DNA of 64,000 nucleotides. Source: Lacimicrobium alkaliphilum. Its GTDB lineage: Bacteria; Pseudomonadota; Gammaproteobacteria; Enterobacterales; Alteromonadaceae. Within the stretch, counting starts at the first letter, position 1; every line of letters begins with the position of its first letter. The stretch spans positions 1,984,001-2,048,000 of the forward strand of contig NZ_CP013650.1 in NCBI RefSeq assembly GCF_001466725.1, read 5' to 3'. The notes under the pieces are model-generated. The model worked only from the letters and a program-made list of their open reading frames with translations. It made no database searches and had not been told where the DNA came from. The position numbers and the translations under genes are program-made. This document shows positions 10,843-18,891 of this stretch, in pieces.

Positions 10843-11181
10843 TTAAAGGCATTTGGCTGGCTTGGGTAGCCCTGCGATTTTGGTGGCCTGTTTAGCCGGC
10901 CCATCAGGGAACAAGCGATGCAGATAGCGGCTGTTGCCTTTTTCCGGGCCAAACTTCGCCGCCATGGCTTTGACCAGTGCACGGATCGCCGGGCTGGTAT
11001 TAAACTCAAGGTAAAATTCCCTGACAAAACGCACCACCTCCCAGTGGGCCTCGCTCATTTCAATCCCTTCTTTTTCTGCTAATGTGGCCGCTAACGCTTC
11101 GTTCCATTCCTGATGATCTTTAAGATAACCGGACTTATCCAGCGCAATCCTGCGGCCCTCAAATTCAATCTCTTGTGTCAT
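10843..11181 (-). CDS. tusE: Sulfurtransferase TusE (DsrC/gamma subunit family)
   Basis: 112 aa. Last carrier of the Tus relay: it accepts persulfide sulfur from TusD and delivers it to MnmA for 2-thiolation of wobble uridine in tRNA Lys, Glu and Gln. The penultimate residue Cys111 (GLPKPAKCL) is the conserved sulfur-carrying cysteine of the swinging C-terminal arm. [20 protein letters not shown] is a typical DsrC-fold segment. The start codon shares bases with the end of tusB, so tusD-C-B-E are translationally coupled. Confidence 0.93.
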   Translation of the reverse strand: MTQEIEFEGRRIALDKSGYLKDHQEWNEALAATLAEKEGIEMSEAHWEVVRFVREFYLEFNTSPAIRALVKAMAAKFGPEKGNSRYLHRLFPDGPAKQATKIAGLPKPAKCL

Positions 11182-11456
11182 TACCAGGTTACCGTTTTGT
11201 CGTATTTCAGGGTAAGCGCTACAAAGCCCGCATAGTCGATAACTTCAATACCCTCACAAGCGCCATCTAATCCACGTGCTTGCCTGTCTTCCCTCAGCGC
11301 GTAGATGTTTTTTATGCCTGTGTTGGCTAAATCTTTGCCCCTTTGTGCATAGACAGCATTCTGAATCAGTAATACGCCATCGCTCTTCTCAATGGCGCTC
11401 AGGCATTGGCTGAACGCGTCTGTGGCCGGGCTTTGGGTAAGGATATGCAGAATCAT
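11181..11456 (-). CDS. tusB: Sulfurtransferase complex subunit TusB (DsrH-like)
   Basis: 91 aa, the usual size for TusB. It forms the heterohexameric TusBCD complex that passes sulfur from TusA to TusE; TusB itself is a structural subunit. Recognisable features are the start [10 protein letters not shown] and the [11 protein letters not shown] strand. It overlaps tusC by one base on one side and tusE by one base on the other. Confidence 0.85.
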   Translation of the reverse strand: MILHILTQSPATDAFSQCLSAIEKSDGVLLIQNAVYAQRGKDLANTGIKNIYALREDRQARGLDGACEGIEVIDYAGFVALTLKYDKTVTW

Positions 11457-11821
11457 CAGAAATTCACTATATGATCAAATTTGGCCAGCACGGCGCGCCA
11501 TTGCTGCGGTGACTGCAGATCGGCCTGAATACAAAGATCCTCAGCATTTATACCTCGTTGCGCCAGGCTGTCAGTGCAGACCACCGGCTGACTGACATCG
11601 TAAAAATCCAGCGCAGCAAAGGTTTTGCTGTAGTTTTTACGGCCAATCGCCACACTGTGTTGATTCTTTAACAGCTGGTAGACGCCATCACCGATAAAAA
11701 ACAGCGTCACCGGTTGCCCGAAGGTGCCACTAACCAGCGCCAGATCCAGTGCCTCCTGACCATCAGAGGTACCATGAGGCGGATGCCGATTAATAATAGC
11801 GAGCGAAGGTAATGACATCAT
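11456..11821 (-). CDS. tusC: Sulfurtransferase complex subunit TusC (DsrF-like)
   Basis: 121 aa, matching E. coli TusC (119). Second subunit of TusBCD, with a DsrE/F-type fold. The N-terminal segment with APPHGT-like spacing (RHPPHGTSDGQEALDLAL) and VTLFFIGDGVYQLL are family features. The start ATGATG overlaps the tusD stop codon, so either Met could initiate; I chose the first. Confidence 0.88.
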   Translation of the reverse strand: MMSLPSLAIINRHPPHGTSDGQEALDLALVSGTFGQPVTLFFIGDGVYQLLKNQHSVAIGRKNYSKTFAALDFYDVSQPVVCTDSLAQRGINAEDLCIQADLQSPQQWRAVLAKFDHIVNF

Positions 11822-12204
11822 AATTGTACTACCCGATCAGCCTCATTCATCAGCTCGATCAGCTGGCCCAGACCACTGGCCTGAAAGGGAGGTTTAAGAC
11901 TGCTCCCTGGTATGCCCTGTTCAGCGGCATCGGTTTCGCTGATGACCCCACGGCGGGCCGCAGCACTGACACACACATGCAGGGGAATACCCTGTTGCGC
12001 CAGTTCCAGCCAGGCACAGTAGGGCTGGAACTCATCACCAGGAACGGATTGCAGGGCATTGGCATTGTGTACACCGTCCTGATAGAAAAAGATCCCGCTG
12101 AGCTGGTGTCCGGCATCAAGGGCCGCCCGTGCAAAATTAAGCGCGCTGGCAGCACCTTGCTGATCAAAGGGGGAGGAGGTTACGACAAGAGAAAATTTAG
12201 CCAT
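11818..12204 (-). CDS. tusD: Sulfurtransferase subunit TusD (DsrE-like)
   Basis: 128 aa. Catalytic subunit of TusBCD: it takes sulfur from TusA on a cysteine and passes it to TusE. Cys78 in GIPLHVCVSAAARRG sits exactly where the active cysteine is in E. coli TusD. FYQDGVHNAN is another family hallmark. It is first gene of tusDCBE, behind the terminator that closes the YccA-type gene. In E. coli tusE is separate from tusBCD; here all four are together. Confidence 0.93.
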   Translation of the reverse strand: MAKFSLVVTSSPFDQQGAASALNFARAALDAGHQLSGIFFYQDGVHNANALQSVPGDEFQPYCAWLELAQQGIPLHVCVSAAARRGVISETDAAEQGIPGSSLKPPFQASGLGQLIELMNEADRVVQL

Positions 12205-12210
12205 GGCTGA

Positions 12211-12240
12211 AAAATAAACGCCCCGCAGTGCGGGGCGTAT
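12211..12240 (-). terminator. Terminator after the YccA-type gene
   Basis: A GC-rich stem (CGCCCCGC / GCGGGGCG, about 12219-12237) is followed on the minus strand by TTTATTTTT. It separates the YccA-type gene from tusD. Confidence 0.8.
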
Positions 12241-12258
12241 CCGGTAAAAGGGTTACGC

Positions 12259-12927
12259 TCAGTCGTCGCCGCCGAAAGCACCCAGCAGGTGCAGGATAGA
12301 AACGAACAGGTTGTAGATGCTCAGGTACAGACTGACCGTGGCACGGATATAGTTGGTTTCGCCACCGTTGATGATACGGCTGGTATCAAACAGGATAAAA
12401 CCAGACATGATCAGCACGATGCCGGCACTAATAGCCAGGCTCATGGCCGGAATTTGTAGGAAGATATTAGCAATAGCCGCCACAATTGCCACAATCAGGC
12501 CGATCATCAGAAAGCCGCCCATAAAAGAGAAGTCTTTTTTGGTGGTCAGCGCATAAGCAGACAGACCAAAGAACACCAGGGCTGTGGCACCGAAGGCCTG
12601 AGCAATTAACTGCGGGCCACCGGCGAATCCGGCGTAGTAGTTGAGGGTGTAACCGAGCGAGCCGCCCAGTAAACCAGTAAAGGCAAAAACCCAGAAGATA
12701 CCGGAAGCAGAATCTGCTTTCTTATGCACCACAAACAGCAATACAAAGGCGCCGATACTCATGGCGATAGAAGCCAGTGGAGAAATACCGATTGCCATAG
12801 TTGCAACAGCACATACGGCGCTAAAGGCCAGCGTCATCGCCAGCAAGCTGTAGGTATTGCGCAAGACCTTGTTAGTCTGTAGCGCAGAAACCTGCGATGA
12901 ACTGCTATGAAGGGTTCTTTGTTCCAT
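12259..12927 (-). CDS. yccA: Bax inhibitor-1/YccA family membrane protein
   Basis: 222 aa with seven hydrophobic segments from about residue 27 onward, ending LLGAFGGDD. The N-terminal tail MEQRTLHSSSSQVSALQTNKVLRNTY resembles E. coli YccA, an inner-membrane protein that interacts with and restrains FtsH. FDTSRIINGG and YLSIYNLFVSILHLLG are the family's C-terminal signature. In E. coli yccA neighbours tusE; here it lies just upstream of tusDCBE. The FtsH role is taken from E. coli and is not shown by this sequence. Confidence 0.88.
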   Translation of the reverse strand: MEQRTLHSSSSQVSALQTNKVLRNTYSLLAMTLAFSAVCAVATMAIGISPLASIAMSIGAFVLLFVVHKKADSASGIFWVFAFTGLLGGSLGYTLNYYAGFAGGPQLIAQAFGATALVFFGLSAYALTTKKDFSFMGGFLMIGLIVAIVAAIANIFLQIPAMSLAISAGIVLIMSGFILFDTSRIINGGETNYIRATVSLYLSIYNLFVSILHLLGAFGGDD

Positions 12928-13109
12928 TTTTTACTCCGCGTTTAACAGGCTAAATAATTCAACCGTACTCTATGACGTATTTGTATGGCCTTTAGTTCCG
13001 TTTTTCAAGCAATACCGTAACTGGCAACCAACATATCCGTCAGATTGCTGAATACTACAGCAATCTGGTTAAAGATACGTCACTCGGCGACGATTAGTTT
13101 AATTTAGAC

Positions 13110-13138
13110 TTTACAATATTCACAAAGCTCATTAGGAT
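13110..13138 (+). promoter_or_regulatory. Sigma-70 promoter of tRNA-Ser
   Basis: -35 TTTACA (13110-13115), 17-bp spacer, -10 TAGGAT (13133-13138). The following ACGCCCC is a GC-rich discriminator, as in stringently controlled stable-RNA promoters. Confidence 0.7.
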
Positions 13139-13153
13139 ACGCCCCACTTAAAC

Positions 13154-13245
13154 GGAGAGTTGGCAGAGCTCGGTTGAATGCACCTGACTTGAAATCAGGC
13201 GAAGGGTCAAACCTTCCGGGGGTTCGAATCCCTCACTCTCCGCCA
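13154..13245 (+). tRNA. tRNA-Ser(UGA)
   Basis: 92 nt including the encoded CCA. Acceptor arm GGAGAGT pairs with ACTCTCC. The anticodon stem CCTGA/TCAGG holds loop CTTGAAA with anticodon TGA at 13190-13192, followed by a long variable arm and a GGTTCGAATCC T-arm. It reads UCA and other UCN codons; TrhO/CmoM-type wobble modification is expected on UGA tRNA-Ser. Confidence 0.97.
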
Positions 13246-13248
13246 TAT

Positions 13249-13297
13249 TAAACGAAAAAAGCCCCTGCGCAGTCCGCAGGGGCTTTTTTCGTTTAAG
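13249..13297 (+). terminator. Strong terminator after tRNA-Ser
   Basis: A near-perfect 20-bp stem (AAACGAAAAAAGCCCCTGCG with its complement) surrounds a 5-nt loop and includes a T6 tract on the descending arm. Its right half is also the start of the repeated unit described next. Confidence 0.85.
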
Positions 13298-13608
13298 GCG
13301 GTCGAGTCGAGGACTTGGTTCGAACCCCTCGGTTCGACAAAAATGTAGGGAACATTTTTGGACAGCCGAAGGCTGGTCGCGAAGCGACGAAATACAAGGA
13401 CGTATTTCGCAATCCCTCACGGTGCATCAGCTAACTCAGATGCTCAGCTCAGCAGCTGTTCATCGGGGCTTTTTTCGTTTAAGGCGGTCGAGTCGAGGAC
13501 TTGGTTCGAACCCCTCGGTTCGACAAAAATGTAGGGAACATTTTTGGACAGCCGAAGGCTGGTCGCGAAGCGACGAAATACAGGGACGTATTTCACAATC
13601 CCTCACGG
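13279..13608. repeat. 144-bp tandem duplication downstream of tRNA-Ser, made of small hairpins
   Basis: Copies lie at 13279-13422 and 13465-13608 (142 of 144 identical), separated by 42 bp of unrelated sequence. Each copy begins with the right arm of the tRNA-Ser terminator and contains a T-arm-like GGTTCGAACCCC. A chain of hairpins follows (AAAAATGT/ACATTTTT, AGCCGAAGGCT, GTCGCGAAGCGAC, GAAATAC/GTATTTC). Antisense frames across it are translation artefacts. 13609-13752 holds no other gene; it is the leader of the DUF1772 gene, whose ribosome site is AAGGAG. Confidence 0.8.
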
Positions 13609-13752
13609 CTCAACATGGTGTTCATTTTTATTTGCTTCACTCCTTTCCCAAAACAGATGTAACGCTTTGTTACGTAAAGCGCTTTACTCCACCTCGGCAA
13701 TCCATTTATGCTTGCCAGCAGGTATTACCAATCCAGATAAAAGGAGTTATCG

Positions 13753-14193
13753 ATGCTTGCAGCAGTTCAGTTTGTTGCCATTGCTTGCGCGCTGATTTTT
13801 ACCGGCGCGGCGGTGTATATTAATTTAGTGGAACATCCCACCCGCCTCAGTTTTTCCAATTCCATTGCGTTGTCTGTGTGGCTGCCCAGTTATAAACGGG
13901 CTACGCGAATGCAGGCGCCGCTTGCGCTGATCAGTGGTTTTGCTGCAGCCTGGGTCTGGTGGTTAAATGGCAGTCTGGCATGGTTATTTGCCGGTGTACT
14001 GATTCTGTTGGTTGTCCCTTTTACCTTTGCCGTGATTATGCCGGTAAATGTTGAACTGCAGCGCACAGATCTTGAGCCGGAATCAGTGCGTACGCGCAGG
14101 TTACTTGAAAGCTGGGGCAGATTACATGGTGTCAGAAGTGTACTGGCTTTACTGTCATCCTGTTTAATGCTGGCTCAATTGGTAGGGCGTTAG
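13753..14193 (+). CDS. DUF1772 family membrane protein
   Basis: 146 aa with four hydrophobic helices (about residues 4-22, 55-73, 77-97, 122-143). INLVEHPTRLS near the N-terminus and the polar VIMPVNVELQ segment after helix 3 match DUF1772, an uncharacterised family related to anthrone oxygenases. A strong AAAAGGAG ribosome site precedes the ATG. It is 20 bp upstream of the frameshifted UbiA-family gene, suggesting one transcription unit. The substrate is unknown. Confidence 0.75.
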   Translation: MLAAVQFVAIACALIFTGAAVYINLVEHPTRLSFSNSIALSVWLPSYKRATRMQAPLALISGFAAAWVWWLNGSLAWLFAGVLILLVVPFTFAVIMPVNVELQRTDLEPESVRTRRLLESWGRLHGVRSVLALLSSCLMLAQLVGR

Positions 14194-14213
14194 CGATTAA
14201 AACAAAACGCAAT

Positions 14214-15103
14214 ATGGCTATAACGCTGCTGAAAACTCTTAGACCTGGATTTCTGCTGCTGAGTGTCTCGGTTATTTTTCTGGCTGTGACTACCGCCTGT
14301 TATCTGCAGGGCACAATTGACTGGCCAAAAGTGCCCAGATACTCTTGTGTGCATTGTTTGGACATATCAGCGTTAATTGCCTGAATGAATATCAGGACTT
14401 TCGCTCAGGTCTGGATTTCAAAACCATCAAAACCCCTTTCAGCGGTGGCAGTGGCGCCTTGCCTGAGCATCCTCAGGCTGCGCCTGCCGTGCTAGTGATG
14501 GCTGTGGTCAGCTTGGTGCTTTGCGTATCACTGGGTTTGTATCTGGTCAATGGCATGGGCTGGCTAGCCTATGGCATGGGATTATTGGCGGTGACACTTA
14601 TTCTCAGCTACACACGTTGGCTTAACCGCATGCCTCTGGTGTGTTTAATGGCACCGGGCACGGGTTTTGGTATTGTGATGGTGACCGGTTCAATATATGT
14701 GCTGACCGGGCGTTTGGAGCTGTTTGGGCTGGTTGTGTCACTGCTCCCCTTTTTTCTGGTTAATAATCTCTTACTGGTAAACCAATACCCGGATATTAAA
14801 GCTGATCGCGAACATGGCCGTCGTACCGCGCCGGGTCATTATGGCACAAAAGCCAGTAACCGGATCTACGCATTCTTTAGCTTATGCTGCGGACTTACGT
14901 TGATAGTGGTTCTGCTGATGGCTCAGGGCAGGGGATGGTCTTGGTTACTAATGTTGCCATTGCTACTGAATATAAAGGTGTTGTCCGGCCTTGTCAGAGA
15001 AAACTATCAGGCAGCGGGCTTTCAGAAAACCATGGCCTTAAATGTGATGGTGACCTTGTTGGTGCCGGTGCTGACGGGATTATGGCTGATTGGCCGGGGG
15101 TGA
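14214..15103 (+). pseudogene. UbiA-family (MenA-like) prenyltransferase interrupted by a one-base frameshift
   Basis: The N-terminal part reads from ATG 14214 (MAITLLKTLRPGFLLLSVSV..., first helix) but stops at TGA 14382. The rest of the protein is in another frame, open from about 14330 to 15103. Joining them at the A run 14327-14330 (one more A needed) gives ...GTIDWPK-SAQILLCALFGHI..., a normal second helix. Both Asp-rich prenyl-diphosphate motifs are intact downstream: NEYQDFRSGLD and NQYPDIKADREHGRRT. Joined length is about 296 aa, normal for UbiA enzymes that prenylate aromatic acceptors. It may be a true null mutation, a homopolymer sequencing error or slippage-dependent expression. 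Its 3' end overlaps the convergent DUF3080 gene by 24 bp. Confidence 0.75.
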
Positions 15104-16069
15104 TAGATTGCACTTTTCAAACAATACCTGCCAGAACCTTATATGCTCACTAAGGCTGTGACGGTAGTGTTCAAACTCAGTCTGACGCTGATCCAGCCAG
15201 TCACTCATCGGTGGGTGTGCCTGCAGTAATGATTGCCACAGCGGCATGAGCTGGTAATAGATATCATTGGTCCGACTTGCCAGGGGCTGAATTTGCTTAA
15301 CAAAAAACAGCCCGAATACGTTACGCAGATATTTCACCTGCTCCAGCGCCTTACCATCCGGGCATTGTATATCTCTGGCGTGCAGCCATTGGGTCAGCGC
15401 ACTCAGGTGTAACTGAAGCATTCGCTGGGTCCTGAATACCCGTGCCATCAAACGTGCCTGTTGTAATTGTTGCAGGTGCTGTTCCAGTTCACCTGAGTGA
15501 TGCGGCTGTGCTGATTCCGGGCTTAAGCTCAGCAGGTATTGCAGAGACTGGCGGGTTTCACTCAGGCGGTCAGTTTGTTTGCTCTGCACCCAGCCGCTGT
15601 TGCGGCCAAGGGCATGGCGAATTTCCTCACTTTCAAGTAGGCGTTGCCACTGAAGGTTCAGTGCAGTTTGCTTTTGTTGTTGCCAGTGGCGTAATTGCTG
15701 TTTAAGTGCAGCATCTTGTGTGCTGTTCAGACATGACTGTAAGGCCTGCAGCAGCTTAAGCTCATAAATATATCGCTGCGACGGCGCCTGAATTTTCCCC
15801 AGCGCGGTGTTGCGCTCAGCAACAAGGCTGTAGAGGCTGCAGTCCCTGAGCTGATAAAAGTCTTTGATGCTGATTTGGAGCGTATCTTTTGATGTCTGCT
15901 GTTTGGGCGGCACAGGCAAAGGGGGCATATCGGCAAGTTCTGCACCAGGGTGATCCAGCACGCTTGCCAGACGCTGACTGTATTCCCCGGTGGTGTCATT
16001 AATATCGGCCTGAAAACTACAGCCGCTCAGAATCATGGTTGTTATCAGTATCAGCGGTTTAAATGGCAA
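15080..16069 (-). CDS. DUF3080 family lipoprotein
   Basis: 329 aa. A lipoprotein signal ends at lipobox LSGC (Cys17), so it is anchored in a membrane facing the periplasm; the next residue is Ser, which favours outer-membrane sorting. The body is Gln-, Leu- and Arg-rich and mostly helical (for example LRHWQQQKQTALNLQWQRLL), matching my memory of DUF3080, an uncharacterised Alteromonadales/Vibrionales family. It begins 12 bp after the CPXCG gene and probably shares its transcript. Confidence 0.75.
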   Translation of the reverse strand: MPFKPLILITTMILSGCSFQADINDTTGEYSQRLASVLDHPGAELADMPPLPVPPKQQTSKDTLQISIKDFYQLRDCSLYSLVAERNTALGKIQAPSQRYIYELKLLQALQSCLNSTQDAALKQQLRHWQQQKQTALNLQWQRLLESEEIRHALGRNSGWVQSKQTDRLSETRQSLQYLLSLSPESAQPHHSGELEQHLQQLQQARLMARVFRTQRMLQLHLSALTQWLHARDIQCPDGKALEQVKYLRNVFGLFFVKQIQPLASRTNDIYYQLMPLWQSLLQAHPPMSDWLDQRQTEFEHYRHSLSEHIRFWQVLFEKCNLSPPANQP

Positions 16070-16081
16070 GGTTGCCCCTTG

Positions 16082-16282
16082 TCAGTAGTATTGCTCGTCG
16101 TCGGCGTTAATACGGTAACTGAGCTTGCTATGTTCTTCGTCCACATGCAGGGTAATGCGTATGGGGTGACAGCAATTTGTACAGTCTTCATAGTAATCCT
16201 GATCACCCTGGCTGTAATCAAGGAGTAAATGCATTCCATGACCGCAATGGGGGCAATCGACATGAACGTTTTTTGCTTTCAT
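16082..16282 (-). CDS. CPXCG-motif cysteine-rich small protein
   Basis: 66 aa. CPHCG (Cys10, Cys13) and CTNCC (Cys34, Cys37, Cys38) form a probable zinc ribbon; the C-terminal half is acidic (HVDEEHSKLSYRINADDEQYY). The frame is open 14 codons further upstream, but the ATG at 16282 has an AGGAGA ribosome site directly before it. It is likely the first gene of a two-gene unit with the DUF3080 lipoprotein. Function unknown. Confidence 0.8.
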   Translation of the reverse strand: MKAKNVHVDCPHCGHGMHLLLDYSQGDQDYYEDCTNCCHPIRITLHVDEEHSKLSYRINADDEQYY

Positions 16283-16364
16283 GCTGTTCTCCTGCTTTTG
16301 ATGGGTTAATATTCCTGACCTCAAAGTGCCGCTGAACTTATCCCTCTAATCTCTCTGAAATACA

Positions 16365-17114
16365 CTAAAGAGGACCGTTACCAGCAAGGCTGCGGCCACC
16401 ATCTACTTTCAGGATCTGGCCGGTTACGTAAGCAGCGTTCAGCAAAAAGCCTACTGCGCCGGTAATGTCCTCTATGCCACCCATGCGCTGCAAAGGCACC
16501 TTTGCCAGCACCGCGCTTTTTTCCTGCTCAGAGATCTCTTTACTCGGCCATAAAATGGCACCGGGAGCTATAGCGTTGACTCTGATATCCGGTGCGAGTT
16601 CCACTGCCAGAGATTCAGTCATACTCACCAGTGCCGATTTGGCCATGCAATATACGCTGTGTGCAGGTAACGGCCGCAATGCATGAATGTCTGCCATATT
16701 AATGATAGTGCCTTGCCGGCTTTTAAGCTCGTCGCTAAGGGCCTGAGATAAAAATAACGGCGCCATAGCGTTGCTGCCCATCAGGGTATGCCAGTCCTGC
16801 TGTTTAATCTGACCTATGGGGGTCGGATAAAAAGCTGAGGCGTTGTTGATTAATCCGTCCAGGCGGCCAAATGCCGCAGGAATTTCCTCTGCCAACCGGC
16901 TTAAATCCCGGTGTTCACAAAGATCCCCGCTGACCAGCGCTGCAGACCCTCTGCGCCGGGCATTAAGTGTCTGTTGCAGCGTTTTAGCTTCATCCAGCGA
17001 ATGCTGACAATGCAGTACAACGCGATAGCCCTGTTGATGAACAAAGCGGGCGATGGCGGCTCCCAGGCGTTTGGCGCTGCCACTGATGAAAATCACTTTT
17101 TGTGTGTCTTGCAT
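16365..17114 (-). CDS. folM: Pteridine reductase (FolM-like short-chain dehydrogenase)
   Basis: 249 aa SDR enzyme. It probably reduces dihydropterins (dihydromonapterin or dihydrofolate) with NADPH. The cofactor loop is GSAKRLGAAIA, where a basic RLG replaces the usual SDR glycine pattern as in PTR1/FolM, and NNASAFYPTPIG follows. The catalytic set is Asp (INMADIHALRP), Tyr and Lys (VYCMAKSAL), with Asp and Tyr 13 residues apart as in PTR1. These points favour pteridine reductase over a generic SDR. It is monocistronic. Confidence 0.85.
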   Translation of the reverse strand: MQDTQKVIFISGSAKRLGAAIARFVHQQGYRVVLHCQHSLDEAKTLQQTLNARRRGSAALVSGDLCEHRDLSRLAEEIPAAFGRLDGLINNASAFYPTPIGQIKQQDWHTLMGSNAMAPLFLSQALSDELKSRQGTIINMADIHALRPLPAHSVYCMAKSALVSMTESLAVELAPDIRVNAIAPGAILWPSKEISEQEKSAVLAKVPLQRMGGIEDITGAVGFLLNAAYVTGQILKVDGGRSLAGNGPL

Positions 17115-17168
17115 AAAGGTACAGATGGATGATGGAGAATACGGGGCACAGTATGCAAAGCCGCGCTG

Positions 17169-18026
17169 TTAGTCCATATTATTTAGCTGGCTCTGGGCAC
17201 TGTGGATATACTGGCCCCCAAATAACAGAGCGTGATTGAGGTTGTGATAAAGCTGGTAAACAGGTTTGCGATACTGGTACTGGTCACTTAAGGGCCAGAT
17301 TTCTTCATAGCCCTGATAAAAGGCCTCGGGGAAACGGCCAAAAAATTCGGTCATGGCAATATCTGTCTCCCGGTCACCGAAATAAAAGGCCGGATCGTAC
17401 AGCACTGGTTTGTTTTTCCAGAACCCGGTATTTCCCTGCCACAGATCGCCGTGCAGCGGTGAGGCCGGAGGAGTATGGCCTGCCAGTAATTGTCTGACCC
17501 GTTCAACTACCTTGTCGACATCGACCTTCAGAACGCCTTTCTCAACCAGTAATTGCAGCATATAGCCGATGCGCTGCTCAGCGAAAAACTGACACCATTT
17601 CTTTTGCCAGCCGTTGGGTTGCAGGGTGGCACCGATGTAATTATCTTCCTGCCAGCCGTACATCTGCTGATGATCTGACTGATGCAGTCTGGCCAACTGT
17701 TGCCCGAACAGATGCCATTGTTCGTGGCTACCCTCCTGCATATGCAAATACTCCAGTACCAGAAATCCGGACTGGGAGGTTTTGCCTACGCAGATAACCT
17801 TAGGTACTTTGAAGAATTGTCCCTGATTCAGCTTTTCCAGGCCGGCCGCTTCTGTTTCAAGTCGTGTGAGCTCTGAAGTATCTGCGACTTTGACGAAGAA
17901 ACGGCGCTGGCCGTCGGTAATGCGAAAGGCGCGGGTATAGAATTGCTCGTGTAACTGGCGAATATCATCACAGATAAAATCCTGTCCCAGCTGCTCGCTG
18001 ATCTGTTCACTGATAAAGTGCCACAT
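17169..18026 (-). CDS. Fructosamine kinase family protein
   Basis: 285 aa, close to the family's usual 290. The fold is aminoglycoside-phosphotransferase-like: FFVKVADTSE carries the ATP lysine, LHGDLWQGNTGF is the catalytic loop with Asp and Asn, and YDPAFYFGDRETDIAMTEFFG is the metal-binding and family-specific segment. Homologues phosphorylate ketosamines (deglycation), sometimes together with protein-tyrosine phosphatases; the substrate here is unproven. It has no obvious operon partner. Confidence 0.88.
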   Translation of the reverse strand: MWHFISEQISEQLGQDFICDDIRQLHEQFYTRAFRITDGQRRFFVKVADTSELTRLETEAAGLEKLNQGQFFKVPKVICVGKTSQSGFLVLEYLHMQEGSHEQWHLFGQQLARLHQSDHQQMYGWQEDNYIGATLQPNGWQKKWCQFFAEQRIGYMLQLLVEKGVLKVDVDKVVERVRQLLAGHTPPASPLHGDLWQGNTGFWKNKPVLYDPAFYFGDRETDIAMTEFFGRFPEAFYQGYEEIWPLSDQYQYRKPVYQLYHNLNHALLFGGQYIHSAQSQLNNMD

Positions 18027-18095
18027 AGGAACTGAATATAAGATGAAACTTGCTCTTAGTATGGAACAGATGTCAGGGCCGTGATCAAAAATTTT

Positions 18096-18719
18096 CTATT
18101 TCTTTACCGTCTCTGTCTGGCCCAGTTTATCTGCGAGATTGTTGAAGGTTTTATAAGTACCTGAAACCAATAGAGAACGTGACAACCATCGGGGGATATT
18201 GCCCGCTGCATCACCACTTCCCTGATAGCAAATCAGAGTGTGATCCTGTTGCGGTAGCAGGCGCCATAAGCCATTAACGTTCAGCATTCTGACCGTTTCG
18301 GGGGTAACAGGGTGACGGTCACTGGCATCGGAAATTTCAATTCTCAGTTCTGAGTCATCAGGGGCACTGACAATGCGCGAAAGCGTCACCATATCTCTGT
18401 CCTTTACCGGCCATGGGGCGTTAAAGATCGTGTGCACTAAATCTTCGTTTGCTTTGGGTTGTTCCAGCAAAGTGACTTGTCTGGCGCTATGGATCCATTC
18501 AGGGGCTTTTTCGGTGTCTCTCAGTAAAGTCAGAAAGGCTTCAGGAGCGCTTTTCACCCGGGTGATGGCGAGAATTTCAAAGCTGTTTCCCGCCCTTCGG
18601 GCATAGACTTCGACATTTTCATCTGCCTTACGCTCTTCCCATCCCTGTGAGGGGGTAAGACATGCAGCCTCGATAAACAAGGCGCAGCAAAGTAGCGTCA
18701 ATAACAGTGAAAATTGCAT
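18096..18719 (-). CDS. Exported START-domain (lipid-binding-like) protein
   Basis: 207 aa. A signal peptide covers residues 1-20 (MQFSLLLTLLCCALFIEAAC). The rest looks like one START domain: VEVYARRAGNSFEILAITRV, FLTLLRDTEKAPEWIHSARQV and PWPVKDRDMVTLSR are its usual landmarks. START domains bind lipids or other hydrophobic ligands; the ligand is unknown. The frame is open to a TTG at 18779, but that would bury the signal peptide, so I start at ATG 18719. It diverges from thrS. Confidence 0.78.
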   Translation of the reverse strand: MQFSLLLTLLCCALFIEAACLTPSQGWEERKADENVEVYARRAGNSFEILAITRVKSAPEAFLTLLRDTEKAPEWIHSARQVTLLEQPKANEDLVHTIFNAPWPVKDRDMVTLSRIVSAPDDSELRIEISDASDRHPVTPETVRMLNVNGLWRLLPQQDHTLICYQGSGDAAGNIPRWLSRSLLVSGTYKTFNNLADKLGQTETVKK

Positions 18720-18852
18720 CTGAGTGCCGAAATGGATATAGTTGGCCGGATCCTGATATGGCAGATAAACGCACTGCAACCGCCTTATACGCTATATCGG
18801 GGTACATGTCTGATTGTAGCAGACAACGATGCTGATAAATGAATTTTGTATC

Positions 18853-18876
18853 AACACCCGCCAGGGTGTTTTTTAT
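18853..18876 (+). terminator. Terminator-like hairpin in the thrS leader
   Basis: AACACCC-GCCA-GGGTGTT followed by a run of T. No plus-strand gene precedes it, so it is more likely an attenuator or a structural domain of the thrS leader than an ordinary end of transcript. Confidence 0.55.
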
Positions 18877-18891
18877 TGATTAAAAGAAACA

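Noticed and set aside
13148..13420. Minus-strand frame containing GFEPS/GFEPP segments
   Set aside because: It is the antisense of tRNA-Ser and of the T-arm-like repeat; such GFEPP frames are a known tRNA artefact.
13279..13608. CRISPR-like repeat array
   Set aside because: Only two copies, 144 bp each with a 42-bp gap; no cas genes or short regular spacers.
13422..13823. Plus-strand frame of 133 codons across the tandem repeat
   Set aside because: It runs through hairpin repeats, has no ribosome site and overlaps the start of the DUF1772 gene in another frame.
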